From positions 92,667 to 156,666 of the forward strand of contig NZ_RJUB01000124.1 in assembly GCF_024343615.1 (NCBI RefSeq): 64,000 nt of DNA, given 5' to 3'. Positions 1-8,029 of this stretch are shown here, piece by piece (positions within the stretch are counted from its first letter, which is position 1; each line of letters opens with the position of its first letter). The notes below the pieces were generated by a model, which saw only the letters and a program-made list of their open reading frames with translations, did no database searches and was not told the DNA's origin. The DNA is from Ferruginibacter sp. HRS2-29 (GTDB lineage Bacteria > Bacteroidota > Bacteroidia > Chitinophagales > Chitinophagaceae). The position numbers and the translations under genes were made by a program.

Positions 1-2739
1 CTTGCGGATGTTGGTGATGATAGGTTTGGTTTGCTCCGCAATCGCCACTTTTTTCCTGCTGTAATGCGTGATGGCTTCGGTATACAATTGCTCGGTGAGT
101 GTATTTACATTTCCTCTGTTGAGGTCGTCGGCAGTGATGGCTGTATCGATACCAAAATTCATGATGGCAGCCAGTTTGAAGCCTTCGTGATCGCTTCCTT
201 CCTTGAAAGAATTGATCAGCCCTTCCGCTACTGAGTAGAAAGCGTTGTCAAGATCCAGCGCCAGCCTTTCCCCAAACAATGCGTGGTTACGTTTGCCGTA
301 TACCACATTACGTTGTTTGTTCATCACATCATCATATTCCAGCAAACGCTTACGGATGCCGAAGTTATTTTCTTCCACTTTTTTCTGCGCCCTTTCAATG
401 CTCTTGGTGATCATGCTATGCTGGATCACTTCGCCTTCCTTGTAACCCATACGGTCCATCAGGCTGGCAATACGTTCGCTACCGAACATACGCATCAGAT
501 CGTCTTCCAATGCCACGAAGAAACTGGAAGTACCCGGATCACCCTGGCGACCGGCACGGCCACGCAACTGCCTGTCTACACGACGGCTTTCATGACGCTC
601 TGTACCTATGATGGCCAAACCGCCCGCTTCTTTTACACCAGGCCCCAGCTTGATATCCGTACCACGACCAGCCATGTTGGTAGCAATGGTAACCGCTCCC
701 GCAAAACCTGCTTCGGCTACTACCTGCGCTTCCTTACTGTGCTGTTTCGCATTGAGTACGTTGTGCGGGATATTTTTTTGTTTCAGCATCCTGCTCAGCA
801 ATTCACTCACTTCTACCGAAGTGGTACCCACCAGTGTGGGCCTGCCTGCCAGGCGCATTTTTTCTACTTCGTCAATAACCGCTTTATATTTTTCACGCTT
901 GGTCTTGAACACCAGATCCTGCTCATCTTTACGGATAGCTTTTACATTGGTAGGGATGGAAACCACATCCAGTTTGTAAATGCTCCACAATTCCGCCGCT
1001 TCAGTTTCGGCAGTACCGGTCATACCGGCAAGTTTGTGGTACATCCTGAAATAATTCTGTAAAGTAACGGTGGCGTAAGTCTGGGTAGATGCTTCGATCT
1101 TCACGTTTTCTTTCGCTTCTATCGCCTGGTGCAACCCGTCGGAATACCTTCTTCCATCAAGGATACGCCCGGTTTGTTCATCCACGATCTTCACCGCTTC
1201 GTCCATCACCACGTATTCTACATCTTTATCGAATAAAGTATAGGCTTTCAGCAATTGCTGCGCAATGTGAATGCGTTCTGCTTTTGCCGAATATTCGTTC
1301 ATCAGGTTTTCCTTGCGCTGCAGTTTTTCTTCAGCGGCCAGATCTGTCTTGTCGATATCTGCCAGTTTGGTAGCGATATCCGGCAGGATGAAGAATTCAG
1401 GATCTTCACCATTGCGGGTGATCAATGAAATACCATTATCTGTCAGTTCAACCTGGTTGTTTTTTTCATCGATGCTGAAATACAGTTCGGAGTCAACTTT
1501 CGGCATTTCTTTCTGCTGATCGGCAATGTAGTAGTTTTCGCTTTTCTGCAGTTTCACCCTGATACCCGGCTCGCTCAAAAATTTGATCAAAGCGCTGTTC
1601 TTCGGCAACCCACGGTGTGCACGCATGAGCGCCAGGCCGCCATCTTTAGGATCGTCGTTGCCTTCGGCTATTTTCTTTTTTGCTTCAATCAGGTATTGGT
1701 TCACGGCTTTGCGTTGCGCTTCCACCAGTTTTTCGATCCTTGGTTTGAGGTCGAAGAATTGCTGGGTGTTATCGCTGTGGCCAATCGGCCCGCTGATGAT
1801 CAACGGGGTACGGGCATCATCGATCAATACGCTATCCACCTCATCCACCATAGCGAAGTGGTGTTTGCGTTGTACCATTTCATCCGGAGAATGCACCATG
1901 TTATCCCTCAGGTAATCGAAGCCAAATTCGTTGTTGGTACCATAAGTGATATCGGCATTGTATGCGTTGCGACGGGCATCGCCATTTGGTTCGTGTTTAT
2001 CAATACAATCCACTCTCAGTCCGAGCCATTCGAAGATCGGGCCGTTCCACTCGCTATCCCTGCGGGCAAGGTAATCGTTCACGGTTACGATGTGCACCCC
2101 TTCACCGGCCAATGCATTAAGGTAAGAAGGAAGCGTACTCACGAGGGTTTTACCTTCACCGGTAGCCATTTCGGCGATCCTGCCGGAATGTAATACCGCA
2201 CCGCCAATGAGCTGTACATCGTAATGCACCATGTTCCAGGTAACCTGCCCGCCTGCGGCCAGCCAGGTATTTTTATAGATTGCTTTATCGCCCTGGATGA
2301 TCACATTGTCTTTTTTAGCGGCCAGTTCCTTATCCAGTTCGGTAGCGGTAGATTCCAGGGTTTCGTTCTCTTTAAACCGGCGGCTGGTTTCTTTCACCAC
2401 GGCAAAAGCTTCGGGAAGCAATTCGTTCAGCACTTCTTCGATCTTTGCATCCCGCTGTTTTTTCAGTTCGTCCACTTCCTTGTAGATATCGTCCCTTCCG
2501 TTGATATCGGCTACAGGAAGCGATTCGGCAGCCAGTTTTTTAGTGTCGATCTCGGCATCTACCGAAGAAAGGTGATTTTTGATCCTTTCCTTGAATTCAA
2601 TTGTTTTGCCACGTAGCTGGTCATTGCTCAACGATTGGTACGAAGCAAAAAACTGGTTTGTTTTCTCAACAAGCGGCTGGATCTTCTTTACATCCTTTTC
2701 ACTTTTGTTACCCCCGAAGAGTTTGGAAATAATGCTCAT
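1..2739 (-). CDS. secA: Protein translocase ATPase SecA (3' end beyond window)
   Basis: This is the motor ATPase that drives preproteins through the SecYEG channel at the inner membrane. Reading the minus strand from ATG at 2739 gives 913 codons open to base 1, with the C-terminus outside the window. Visible motifs are the Walker A segment ATGEGKTL, the DEAD-like box [16 protein letters not shown], the motif MTGTAETEA in the preprotein cross-linking/second nucleotide-binding region, and NMAGRGTDI with [11 protein letters not shown] of the second helicase domain. The N-terminus [10 protein letters not shown] is usual for Bacteroidota SecA, and full-length proteins there run to about 1050-1100 residues, so roughly 150 residues are missing. 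Several long plus-strand open frames across this gene are shadows. Identification is very secure. Confidence 0.98.
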   Translation of the reverse strand, partial: MSIISKLFGGNKSEKDVKKIQPLVEKTNQFFASYQSLSNDQLRGKTIEFKERIKNHLSSVDAEIDTKKLAAESLPVADINGRDDIYKEVDELKKQRDAKIEEVLNELLPEAFAVVKETSRRFKENETLESTATELDKELAAKKDNVIIQGDKAIYKNTWLAAGGQVTWNMVHYDVQLIGGAVLHSGRIAEMATGEGKTLVSTLPSYLNALAGEGVHIVTVNDYLARRDSEWNGPIFEWLGLRVDCIDKHEPNGDARRNAYNADITYGTNNEFGFDYLRDNMVHSPDEMVQRKHHFAMVDEVDSVLIDDARTPLIISGPIGHSDNTQQFFDLKPRIEKLVEAQRKAVNQYLIEAKKKIAEGNDDPKDGGLALMRAHRGLPKNSALIKFLSEPGIRVKLQKSENYYIADQQKEMPKVDSELYFSIDEKNNQVELTDNGISLITRNGEDPEFFILPDIATKLADIDKTDLAAEEKLQRKENLMNEYSAKAERIHIAQQLLKAYTLFDKDVEYVVMDEAVKIVDEQTGRILDGRRYSDGLHQAIEAKENVKIEASTQTYATVTLQNYFRMYHKLAGMTGTAETEAAELWSIYKLDVVSIPTNVKAIRKDEQDLVFKTKREKYKAVIDEVEKMRLAGRPTLVGTTSVEVSELLSRMLKQKNIPHNVLNAKQHSKEAQVVAEAGFAGAVTIATNMAGRGTDIKLGPGVKEAGGLAIIGTERHESRRVDRQLRGRAGRQGDPGTSSFFVALEDDLMRMFGSERIASLMDRMGYKEGEVIQHSMITKSIERAQKKVEENNFGIRKRLLEYDDVMNKQRNVVYGKRNHALFGERLALDLDNAFYSVAEGLINSFKEGSDHEGFKLAAIMNFGIDTAITADDLNRGNVNTLTEQLYTEAITHYSRKKVAIAEQTKPIITNIRK

Positions 2740-3083
2740 TAATTAGTTATATAGTGTTGAAATAATCGTGTTTGGTTCGTTTTTTTAGTCAAATATGGTG
2801 CTATCCTGAAAATATCGCCAAATTGACAGGGCAGCAAAGGTAATTATTAATGGATAATGGATAATGGTTTAATGGATAATTAAGTGAATAGTGAATTGTC
2901 AATGGTCAAATCCTTTAAGTTTACTATAAAACCGGGGTAATATTCAATTAGAATTTAATATCAAACCGGGCGAAAGCCCATTTTACTTTTAGTTTTTCGA
3001 TGCGAAGGGCCAATTATCCATTATCCATTATTCAATTTTCCATTAAAAATCTTACTTTTGCACACCAAATAAATATACATCAA
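2740..3083. other. Intergenic region between divergent secA and atpG, with inverted AT-rich repeats
   Basis: This 344-base spacer has no credible gene. It contains clusters of AATGGATAATGG on the left (about 2849-2882) and the complement CCATTATCCATTATTC on the right (about 3011-3045), so the two could pair over a long distance. The same AATGGATAAT low-complexity motif recurs at 3964-3995 and 25710-25830. A GTGAATAGTGAATTGTCAA stretch near 2884 resembles the ends of the elements at 57255 and 58242. The atpG promoter lies at the right end. Confidence 0.6.
3053..3060 (+). promoter_or_regulatory. Bacteroidota -7 promoter box for atpG
   Basis: TACTTTTG matches the TAnnTTTG -7 consensus of Bacteroidota sigma-70 promoters exactly. 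It lies 23 bases before the atpG ATG, leaving a short leader. No clear -33 TTTG is seen at the preferred 19-21 base spacing, so this rests on the -7 box and its position. Confidence 0.6.
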
Positions 3084-3965
3084 ATGAGTGGTGCATTAAA
3101 AGAGGTTAGAAACCGGATAAAAAGCGTACAAAGTACCCAACAGATCACGAAAGCCATGAAAATGGTGAGTGCGGCAAAATTGCGCAGGGCGCAGGATGCC
3201 ATTACACAAATGAGGCCTTATGCGCAGAAACTACAGGAAATGCTGAGCAATATCGTGAGCACCAGCGAAGGCGATGTAGCTATTGACCTGGCCACTGAAA
3301 GGCCGGTGGAAAACGTACTGATCCTGCTCGTTACCAGCGACAGGGGATTGTGCGGCGGTTACAACAGTAACCTCATCAAGCTGGCCAAATCACTCGTAAA
3401 AGATAAATACCCCTCACAATTAGCGGCAGGAAAAGTGCGTTTTTTGCCTATTGGTAAGAAAGGGTACGAGCATTTTTCCAAGAACGGTTTCAAAGTAGTA
3501 GATACCTATTGGGATATATTCACCGGGTTGAGCTTCGAAAAAGTGCAGACGGCTGCGCAATACGCGATGAACGCATTTGCCAATAAAGAAGTGGATGCGG
3601 TGGAAATCGTGTACAGCGAGTTCAAGAATGCCGCTTCACAGGTGTATATCGCCGAGCAGTTTTTACCGGTAAAAAAAGTAGCGGAAACAGGCAGCAGGAA
3701 AAAATCGGATTTCATTTTCGAACCGAGTAAGGAAGTACTGATCGCCGAACTGATGCCGAAAATCCTGAACACCCAATTGTACAAAGCCGTACTCGATGGT
3801 AATGCCAGCGAACACGGCGCCCGTATGACTGCGATGGATAAAGCGAGCGACAATGCCAACGAGTTGCTGAAATCATTAAAGATCAGTTACAACCGTGCAA
3901 GGCAGGCGGCTATCACTACCGAGCTTACAGAGATCGTGAGTGGAGCGGCAGCGCTGCAAGGCTAA
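3084..3965 (+). CDS. atpG: ATP synthase F1 subunit gamma
   Basis: This is the central stalk of F1Fo ATP synthase, which couples rotation to catalysis on the cytoplasmic face of the membrane. The 293-aa protein begins MSGALKEVRNRIKSVQSTQQ and ends with TTELTEIVSGAAAL, both diagnostic of the two long coiled-coil helices; SDRGLCGGYN is the conserved central motif. The frame is open 28 codons upstream, but the ATG at 3084 fits the family N-terminus and the promoter at 3053. It stands alone: the upstream neighbour is divergent secA and the next gene is scpB, so the alpha, delta and other subunits must be encoded elsewhere. Confidence 0.97.
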   Translation: MSGALKEVRNRIKSVQSTQQITKAMKMVSAAKLRRAQDAITQMRPYAQKLQEMLSNIVSTSEGDVAIDLATERPVENVLILLVTSDRGLCGGYNSNLIKLAKSLVKDKYPSQLAAGKVRFLPIGKKGYEHFSKNGFKVVDTYWDIFTGLSFEKVQTAAQYAMNAFANKEVDAVEIVYSEFKNAASQVYIAEQFLPVKKVAETGSRKKSDFIFEPSKEVLIAELMPKILNTQLYKAVLDGNASEHGARMTAMDKASDNANELLKSLKISYNRARQAAITTELTEIVSGAAALQG

Positions 3966-4042
3966 TGGATAATTGATAATGGACAATTGATAATGGTTCT
4001 ATAATTTAACATGTTACAATAACAGGGGATATTACACTACGC

Positions 4043-4933
4043 ATGGAGATTTCTTCGATCATACCACATATAGAGGCGCTGGTTTTTGCCAGCGACAAAC
4101 CTTTGACATCGCTCGAAGTGACCGACCTCATCAATACTGCCCTCGGCTTTATTGAAGACAGGGCGAGCCTCGACCAGGTAGAAGCTGCTATAGACGGCAT
4201 CAAGGAAAAATATGACGCGGAGTTTTATGCTTTCGAGCTCAAACAAAGCGGTGGCGGATGGCAGTTCCTTACCAAACCGGCTTTTCACAAAACAGTAGCG
4301 TTGATCAATGGTGATAAATTCATCAAGCGTCTTTCTACCGCTGCGCTGGAAACACTGGCCATCATTGCTTACAAACAACCCATCACCAAAAGCGAAATAG
4401 AATCTATCCGCGGTGTGAACTGCGATTATGCCGTTCAGAAATTACTGGAAAAAGACCTGGTGGTTATTTCCGGCCGAAATGAAGATGCTGTGGGTAAACC
4501 ATTGATATATTCCACCTCCAAATCTTTCATGGATTATTTCGGCATCAACAGCGCCGATGAATTGCCTAAGATCAGCGAAGTGCTGATGGAGGAATTCATT
4601 AAAGCCACTGCCGTAAGCGAAATGCTGGATGTAAGCGGAACTTATCAGGAAGGCCTTGCCGCCGCAGCTGAAAATGCTGAGTTGAGTGATGAAACTGTTT
4701 CCAACAACGATGAAATTGTATTGATGGATGGGGCAGAAGCCACTACAGAAGAAACGGTAGAAACAGAAGAACCAACCATTACTGAAGAAGCAGGCGAAGA
4801 AATTATTGCAGCAGCAGAAGAAGAAGAAGAAATTATTGTAGAAGAAGGAATAGAAGACATCATTGCCGAAGAAGAAAGCGAGATCGAGGAAGAAATAAAG
4901 AAAGACGATAAACAGACTGACGAAGAAGCCTGA
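4043..4933 (+). CDS. scpB: Segregation and condensation protein ScpB with long acidic tail
   Basis: ScpB is the winged-helix partner in the Smc-ScpAB condensin that organises and segregates the chromosome. Residues 1-190 carry the family pattern, including IIPHIEALVFASDKPL at the start and ETLAIIAYKQPITKSEIESIRGV in the centre. The protein is 296 aa where typical ScpB is about 180-220. The extra C-terminal part, roughly residues 205-296, is low-complexity and very acidic, dominated by Glu and ending in KKDDKQTDEEA. It is probably disordered, and its role is unknown. The gene follows atpG by 77 bases and ends at a clear terminator. Confidence 0.95.
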   Translation: MEISSIIPHIEALVFASDKPLTSLEVTDLINTALGFIEDRASLDQVEAAIDGIKEKYDAEFYAFELKQSGGGWQFLTKPAFHKTVALINGDKFIKRLSTAALETLAIIAYKQPITKSEIESIRGVNCDYAVQKLLEKDLVVISGRNEDAVGKPLIYSTSKSFMDYFGINSADELPKISEVLMEEFIKATAVSEMLDVSGTYQEGLAAAAENAELSDETVSNNDEIVLMDGAEATTEETVETEEPTITEEAGEEIIAAAEEEEEIIVEEGIEDIIAEEESEIEEEIKKDDKQTDEEA

Positions 4934-4960
4934 TGACTTTGTATATTTATAATATTATTT

Positions 4961-4990
4961 AAGGCATCAATTATTTGGATGCCTTTTTTA
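4961..4990 (+). terminator. Rho-independent terminator after scpB
   Basis: AAGGCATC and GATGCCTT form a perfect 8-bp stem around an ATTATTTG loop, followed by a T-run. It sits 28 bases after the scpB stop. Confidence 0.85.
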
Positions 4991-4994
4991 TTGC

Positions 4995-5087
4995 CTCCAG
5001 CTGAAGCTGGAGAAACGCCCGGAGGTTTTAAAAACCTCCGGGGGTTTTGAAAACGAACCCCGGAGGTTTTTAAAACCTCCGGGCGTT
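4995..5087. repeat. Nested palindromic repeat cluster
   Basis: CTCCAGCT-GA-AGCTGGAG (4995-5012) is followed by two copies of the palindrome CCCGGAGGTTTT/AAAACCTCCGGG (5018-5042 and 5058-5083). The whole of 5014-5087 is itself an almost perfect inverted repeat about a central GTTTTGAAAAC, so it is a palindrome built from palindromes. A further copy of the CCGGAGGTTTT unit lies at 15100-15124. This is a dispersed intergenic repeat family, probably REP-like. Confidence 0.85.
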
Positions 5088-5146
5088 TTATGCGAGACGC
5101 AACTAATTAGAAAGCAAATAACCATCTAACCATACAACCATTAAAG

Positions 5147-6352
5147 ATGTCTACACTTACAGCCCCGCAACTCATCAACATTGCCACGCAATTTGGTACA
5201 CCCGTGTATGTGTACCATGCCGAAAAGATCAGTGAACAATACCAGAAGCTTACCGATGCTTTCAAGGGATGCGATGCCAGGGTATTTTACGCGTGTAAAT
5301 CATTGACCAACCTCAACATCCTGAAGCATGTGCTTTCTCTGGGCGCTTCGCTCGACTGCGTAAGCATCAACGAAGTAAAACTCGGGCTGATGGCGGGTTT
5401 TTCAAAAGAAAATATTCTGTACACGCCCAATTGTGTAGACTTTGAAGAGATACTGGAAGCAAAAGAGCTGGGCGTAAACATCAACATCGACAATATTTCC
5501 ATTCTCGAGCAGTTCGGCAACAGGTTTGGCGGAAGCTACCCCGTGTGCATACGCCTGAACCCCCACATCATGGCAGGCGGTAATTTTAAAATATCAACGG
5601 GGCATGTGGATAGTAAATTCGGGATCTCCATTCACCAGATAAGGCATATCGAGCGGGTGGTAAAAACCACCGGCCTCCATGTAACCGGTATCCACATGCA
5701 CACCGGCAGCGAGATCAAAGACATCAATGTTTTCCTCATGGGATTGAATGTGATGTTTTCGATGGCCGAACATTTTCCCAACCTTCAATACATCGATCTG
5801 GGCAGCGGCTTTAAAGTGCCTTATCAGCCCGGCGATCCGGAAACGGATGTAAACGAACTCGGCCAAAAAGTAGCCGAAGCATTTGCGCAGCACGAAAAAG
5901 AAACCGGCAAAAAACTGCAGGTATGGTTTGAGCCCGGGAAATACCTGGTGAGCCAATGCGGGTATCTCGTGGTAAAAACAAATGTGATCAAGCAAACACC
6001 GGCTACGGTTTTTGTGGGGGTCAACAGCGGCTTCAATCACCTCATCCGCCCGATGATGTATGAAGCGTACCATCACATCGAAAATATCTCCAACCCCCAA
6101 GGCACGCCACGCATCTACACGGTAGTGGGCAACATCTGCGAAACGGATACCTTTGCCTGGGACCGCACGCTCACCGAAGTACGCGAAGGCGATTACCTGG
6201 TATTTTACAATGCCGGGGCATACGGTTTTGAAATGTCTTCTAATTTTAATTCAAGGCTTAAGCCAGCTGAGGTACTGGTGCAGGATGGGGAAGCGAGGCT
6301 GATACGCAAGGCGGATGTGTTTGAAGATCTGCTGAGGAACCAGGTATTATAA
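5147..6352 (+). CDS. lysA: Diaminopimelate decarboxylase
   Basis: LysA is the PLP-dependent enzyme that decarboxylates meso-diaminopimelate to L-lysine, the last step of lysine synthesis. The 401-aa protein shows the alanine racemase-like barrel with the PLP lysine at K51 in FYACKSLTN, the phosphate-binding GSGFKVPY, the HTGSEI strand, and in the C-terminal sheet domain GNICETDTFAWDR with the cysteine that completes the active site of the partner subunit. The ATG at 5147 gives the usual N-terminus. The gene is flanked by repeats and appears to be a single-gene unit. Confidence 0.95.
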   Translation: MSTLTAPQLINIATQFGTPVYVYHAEKISEQYQKLTDAFKGCDARVFYACKSLTNLNILKHVLSLGASLDCVSINEVKLGLMAGFSKENILYTPNCVDFEEILEAKELGVNINIDNISILEQFGNRFGGSYPVCIRLNPHIMAGGNFKISTGHVDSKFGISIHQIRHIERVVKTTGLHVTGIHMHTGSEIKDINVFLMGLNVMFSMAEHFPNLQYIDLGSGFKVPYQPGDPETDVNELGQKVAEAFAQHEKETGKKLQVWFEPGKYLVSQCGYLVVKTNVIKQTPATVFVGVNSGFNHLIRPMMYEAYHHIENISNPQGTPRIYTVVGNICETDTFAWDRTLTEVREGDYLVFYNAGAYGFEMSSNFNSRLKPAEVLVQDGEARLIRKADVFEDLLRNQVL

Positions 6353-6666
6353 TTAATACAAGAGGTTTTGCCGGTGTGTCAGCGCTTCATTTTTGACACG
6401 TGTCAATTTTTTTTTGTTGTGGCATGTGTCAATTTTTTTTTTCTTGTGGCATCTAAAAAGTTTTTTTTCAGTTTTCGACTTTTTCAGTTTTCGACTTTTT
6501 CAGTTTTCAACTTTTTTATTTTTTTTTTTTTTTCGTTTTATTTTTTTTTATTTTTTCTTTCTGAAAGTAAAGCAAAACTTTTCCAAAACATCAGATTAGT
6601 GGAGCCACCGGTTAGACAACCCCTGCAGATATTGAAAAACAGTGAGTTATAACCTCTCTCTCTTAG
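6353..6666. repeat. T-rich intergenic tract with short tandem repeats
   Basis: This 314-base stretch holds no gene. Just after lysA there is a perfect 12-base palindrome TGACACGTGTCA (6394-6405) followed by a T-run, which could terminate lysA. Two direct copies of GTGTCAAT-T(8-9)-..TTGTGGCAT follow (6400-6425 and 6426-6452), then three 16-bp copies of CAGTTTTCRACTTTTT (6469-6484, 6485-6500, 6501-6516), then near-homopolymer T to about 6570. Confidence 0.8.
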
Positions 6667-6897
6667 TCAATTTTGTTTTTCTACGAGTTTGAAGAAATCA
6701 TCCATTTTAATATCGAGATATTCTGTCAATACTAATAAACTACTTACGGTCAAATTCCTGCTTCCATTTTCCACTCTCGTAATGTTAATACCGGTATCAT
6801 GTACGAGGTCGGCTTGTAGGATACCTTTTTTTTTGCGCAGTTCCTTTAGAGTTTTTCCAATCTTAACTAAGAATTCATCATTTCTTATCTGGGTCAT
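6667..6897 (-). CDS. Small XRE-family transcriptional regulator
   Basis: This 76-aa protein is a single helix-turn-helix domain of the Cro/C1 (XRE) type. The helices span residues 8-65, with the pattern VKIGKTLKELRKKKGILQ, ADLVHDTGINITRVENGSRN and SLLVLTEYLDIKMDDFF. Its size is that of controller proteins and small phage or antitoxin repressors, but no methylase, nuclease or toxin gene is adjacent. It is divergent from the gene at 7093. A symmetrical site at 6936-6949 in the shared intergenic region is a plausible operator for autoregulation. Confidence 0.85.
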   Translation of the reverse strand: MTQIRNDEFLVKIGKTLKELRKKKGILQADLVHDTGINITRVENGSRNLTVSSLLVLTEYLDIKMDDFFKLVEKQN

Positions 6898-6935
6898 AGT
6901 GAAACAAATAGACTAAATAAAATTTACCAATAAAA

Positions 6936-6949
6936 ATACCTTTAGGTAT
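6936..6949. promoter_or_regulatory. Candidate operator of the XRE regulator
   Basis: ATACCT-TT-AGGTAT is a perfect dyad with 6-base half-sites, 39 bases upstream of the XRE start codon. Small XRE regulators usually bind such short dyads next to their own promoter. Assignment is by position and symmetry only. Confidence 0.45.
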
Positions 6950-6994
6950 CTTTTTGGCTTATCTTTACATTATCAACTTTCCGTTCTGAAATCT

Positions 6995-7089
6995 GGTACA
7001 TCTAAGCACAGGAAAGCATAACGTTTCCCGTTGTAAAGCGGGAAACGTTCTTAATATTATTTGATGTACCGCTCACCATCAAATAATAT
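6995..7089 (+). promoter_or_regulatory. Leader with mutually exclusive hairpins before the 183-aa gene
   Basis: Hairpin 1 is AACGTTTCCCG/CGGGAAACGTT, an 11-bp perfect stem with an 8-base loop (7020-7049). Hairpin 2 is ATATTATTTGATG/CATCAAATAATAT, a 13-bp perfect stem with a 10-base loop (7054-7089), ending 3 bases before the start codon. A third pairing, GGTACATC (6995-7002) with GATGTACC (7063-7070), would enclose hairpin 1 but destroy hairpin 2. The RNA could therefore switch between two folds, one of which occludes the start region. Confidence 0.6.
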
Positions 7090-7092
7090 AAA

Positions 7093-7644
7093 ATGAATCA
7101 GGGGACAAAAAATATCTCGAGCATTACTGAAGCCTACCAGGCTATCCACGATTTTTACGATTGTTTTCATTTGCATGAAGCGTTGGAAGAAACAGGCAAA
7201 TTATTCAAATGGGCCGGTAAAGAACACTATTATAATGAGACAACCCCTGCCAACATTATTTTTCTAAGCCAGCAACTATTTAAGCTATTTAGCGCCGCCG
7301 AATTTATCTGCTACAGCACCGGCAGAAGATCCTCTGCTATACTGCACGAAAACAAGCTTGTAAAATACCAGGCTTTAAACATGCCTGATAGTATGGCCAC
7401 GCAAGAATGGGCCTCACTTACCCGCCACCTTAGTTGGGAAGAATATGTAAACCCTTACAGCACTTTTGAAAAATTTGGCATAATGGAAAATTGGGAAGAA
7501 GTATTGCAGGAACTGATGGAATTTGCGCTTATGAATGGGAGTATTGAGGGGTGTTTTACGTCTGCGGAGATGAAAAAATGGAGGAATAGGATGATGGGTG
7601 TGGTGGAGGGTGGGTGGTTTGTGGAGGTGAGGGGGAGGGCGTAG
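7093..7644 (+). CDS. Hypothetical protein, 183 aa
   Basis: I do not recognise a family. The protein is soluble, mostly helical by composition, and rich in aromatic and acidic residues (FYDCFHLHEALEETGKLF near residues 20-37). No signal peptide, membrane segment or catalytic motif is evident. The last 20 codons are strongly G-rich on the coding strand (7596-7639), unlike the rest of the gene, and the encoded tail is GWFVEVRGRA. The gene is divergent from the XRE regulator and preceded by the hairpin leader at 6995-7089, which suggests conditional expression. It sits at the left border of the AT-rich island. Confidence 0.6.
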   Translation: MNQGTKNISSITEAYQAIHDFYDCFHLHEALEETGKLFKWAGKEHYYNETTPANIIFLSQQLFKLFSAAEFICYSTGRRSSAILHENKLVKYQALNMPDSMATQEWASLTRHLSWEEYVNPYSTFEKFGIMENWEEVLQELMEFALMNGSIEGCFTSAEMKKWRNRMMGVVEGGWFVEVRGRA

Positions 7645-7750
7645 AACGGTTTGGTTATTTCCGAAGGGGAGCACAAAATTAATCTATGAACAAAAGTTGA
7701 ATCTTGTAAAAATGTTCAATCGAAGCCATTCAGCCCCGCTTTTGGCAATA

Positions 7751-7761
7751 CCTTGTTGTGC
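7751..7761 (-). repeat. Cassette boundary repeat, distal end of the radical SAM unit
   Basis: CCTTGTTGTGC on the plus strand reads GCACAACAAGG on the coding strand, just after the last gene of the radical SAM unit. It is complementary to the GTTGTGC in front of the first gene of that unit (plus-strand GCACAACGG, 9608-9616) and matches the repeat after the 199-aa gene at 11994-12006. The pattern resembles the two halves of an integron attC site, although the core does not fit the canonical RYYYAAC/GTTRRRY exactly. Confidence 0.5.
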
Positions 7762-7768
7762 GTAGTTT

Positions 7769-8029
7769 TTAGCATTTACCAACACCTAAAAACCTGTAAC
7801 TGTACTCCTTGTTTTCTGAGAACACTTCTAAATTACTATGTGCTTGTACGTAATAAGATTTTATTAATTTAGAGGGAAGCCATTGTAATAGGAATTTCCT
7901 ACACTCATCACAATTATTGTATGCAATCCCTAAAGCATCAGTTAATATCGGTGTCATATCAAAATAAAAACAAGATTCCTTTTCCATATTATTGTGTTTA
8001 TAATTATGCAAAAACGCTTTCCACTTCAT
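7769..8029 (-). CDS. Small cysteine-containing protein, last gene of the radical SAM/RiPP-like unit
   Basis: This 86-aa protein starts at ATG 8029, inside the end of the radical SAM gene (26-base overlap), so the two are probably translationally coupled. A TTG at 8035 and a later ATG at 7987, the latter beyond the overlap, are alternatives. There is no recognised domain and it does not look like the PqqD/RRE leader-binding fold. It has a CDEC pair in the middle (NNCDECRKFLLQW) and a terminal cysteine (GVGKC), and no signal peptide. By context it could be an accessory, immunity or second precursor-type protein of the same pathway. Confidence 0.55.
   Translation of the reverse strand: MKWKAFLHNYKHNNMEKESCFYFDMTPILTDALGIAYNNCDECRKFLLQWLPSKLIKSYYVQAHSNLEVFSENKEYSYRFLGVGKC

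Noticed and set aside
283..2616. Long plus-strand open frames near the left edge
   Set aside because: They are shadows of secA, whose minus-strand translation has all SecA motifs without interruption.
6667..7644. Toxin-antitoxin pair (XRE gene plus 183-aa gene)
   Set aside because: The genes are divergent, 195 bases apart, and the 183-aa protein matches no toxin family I know.
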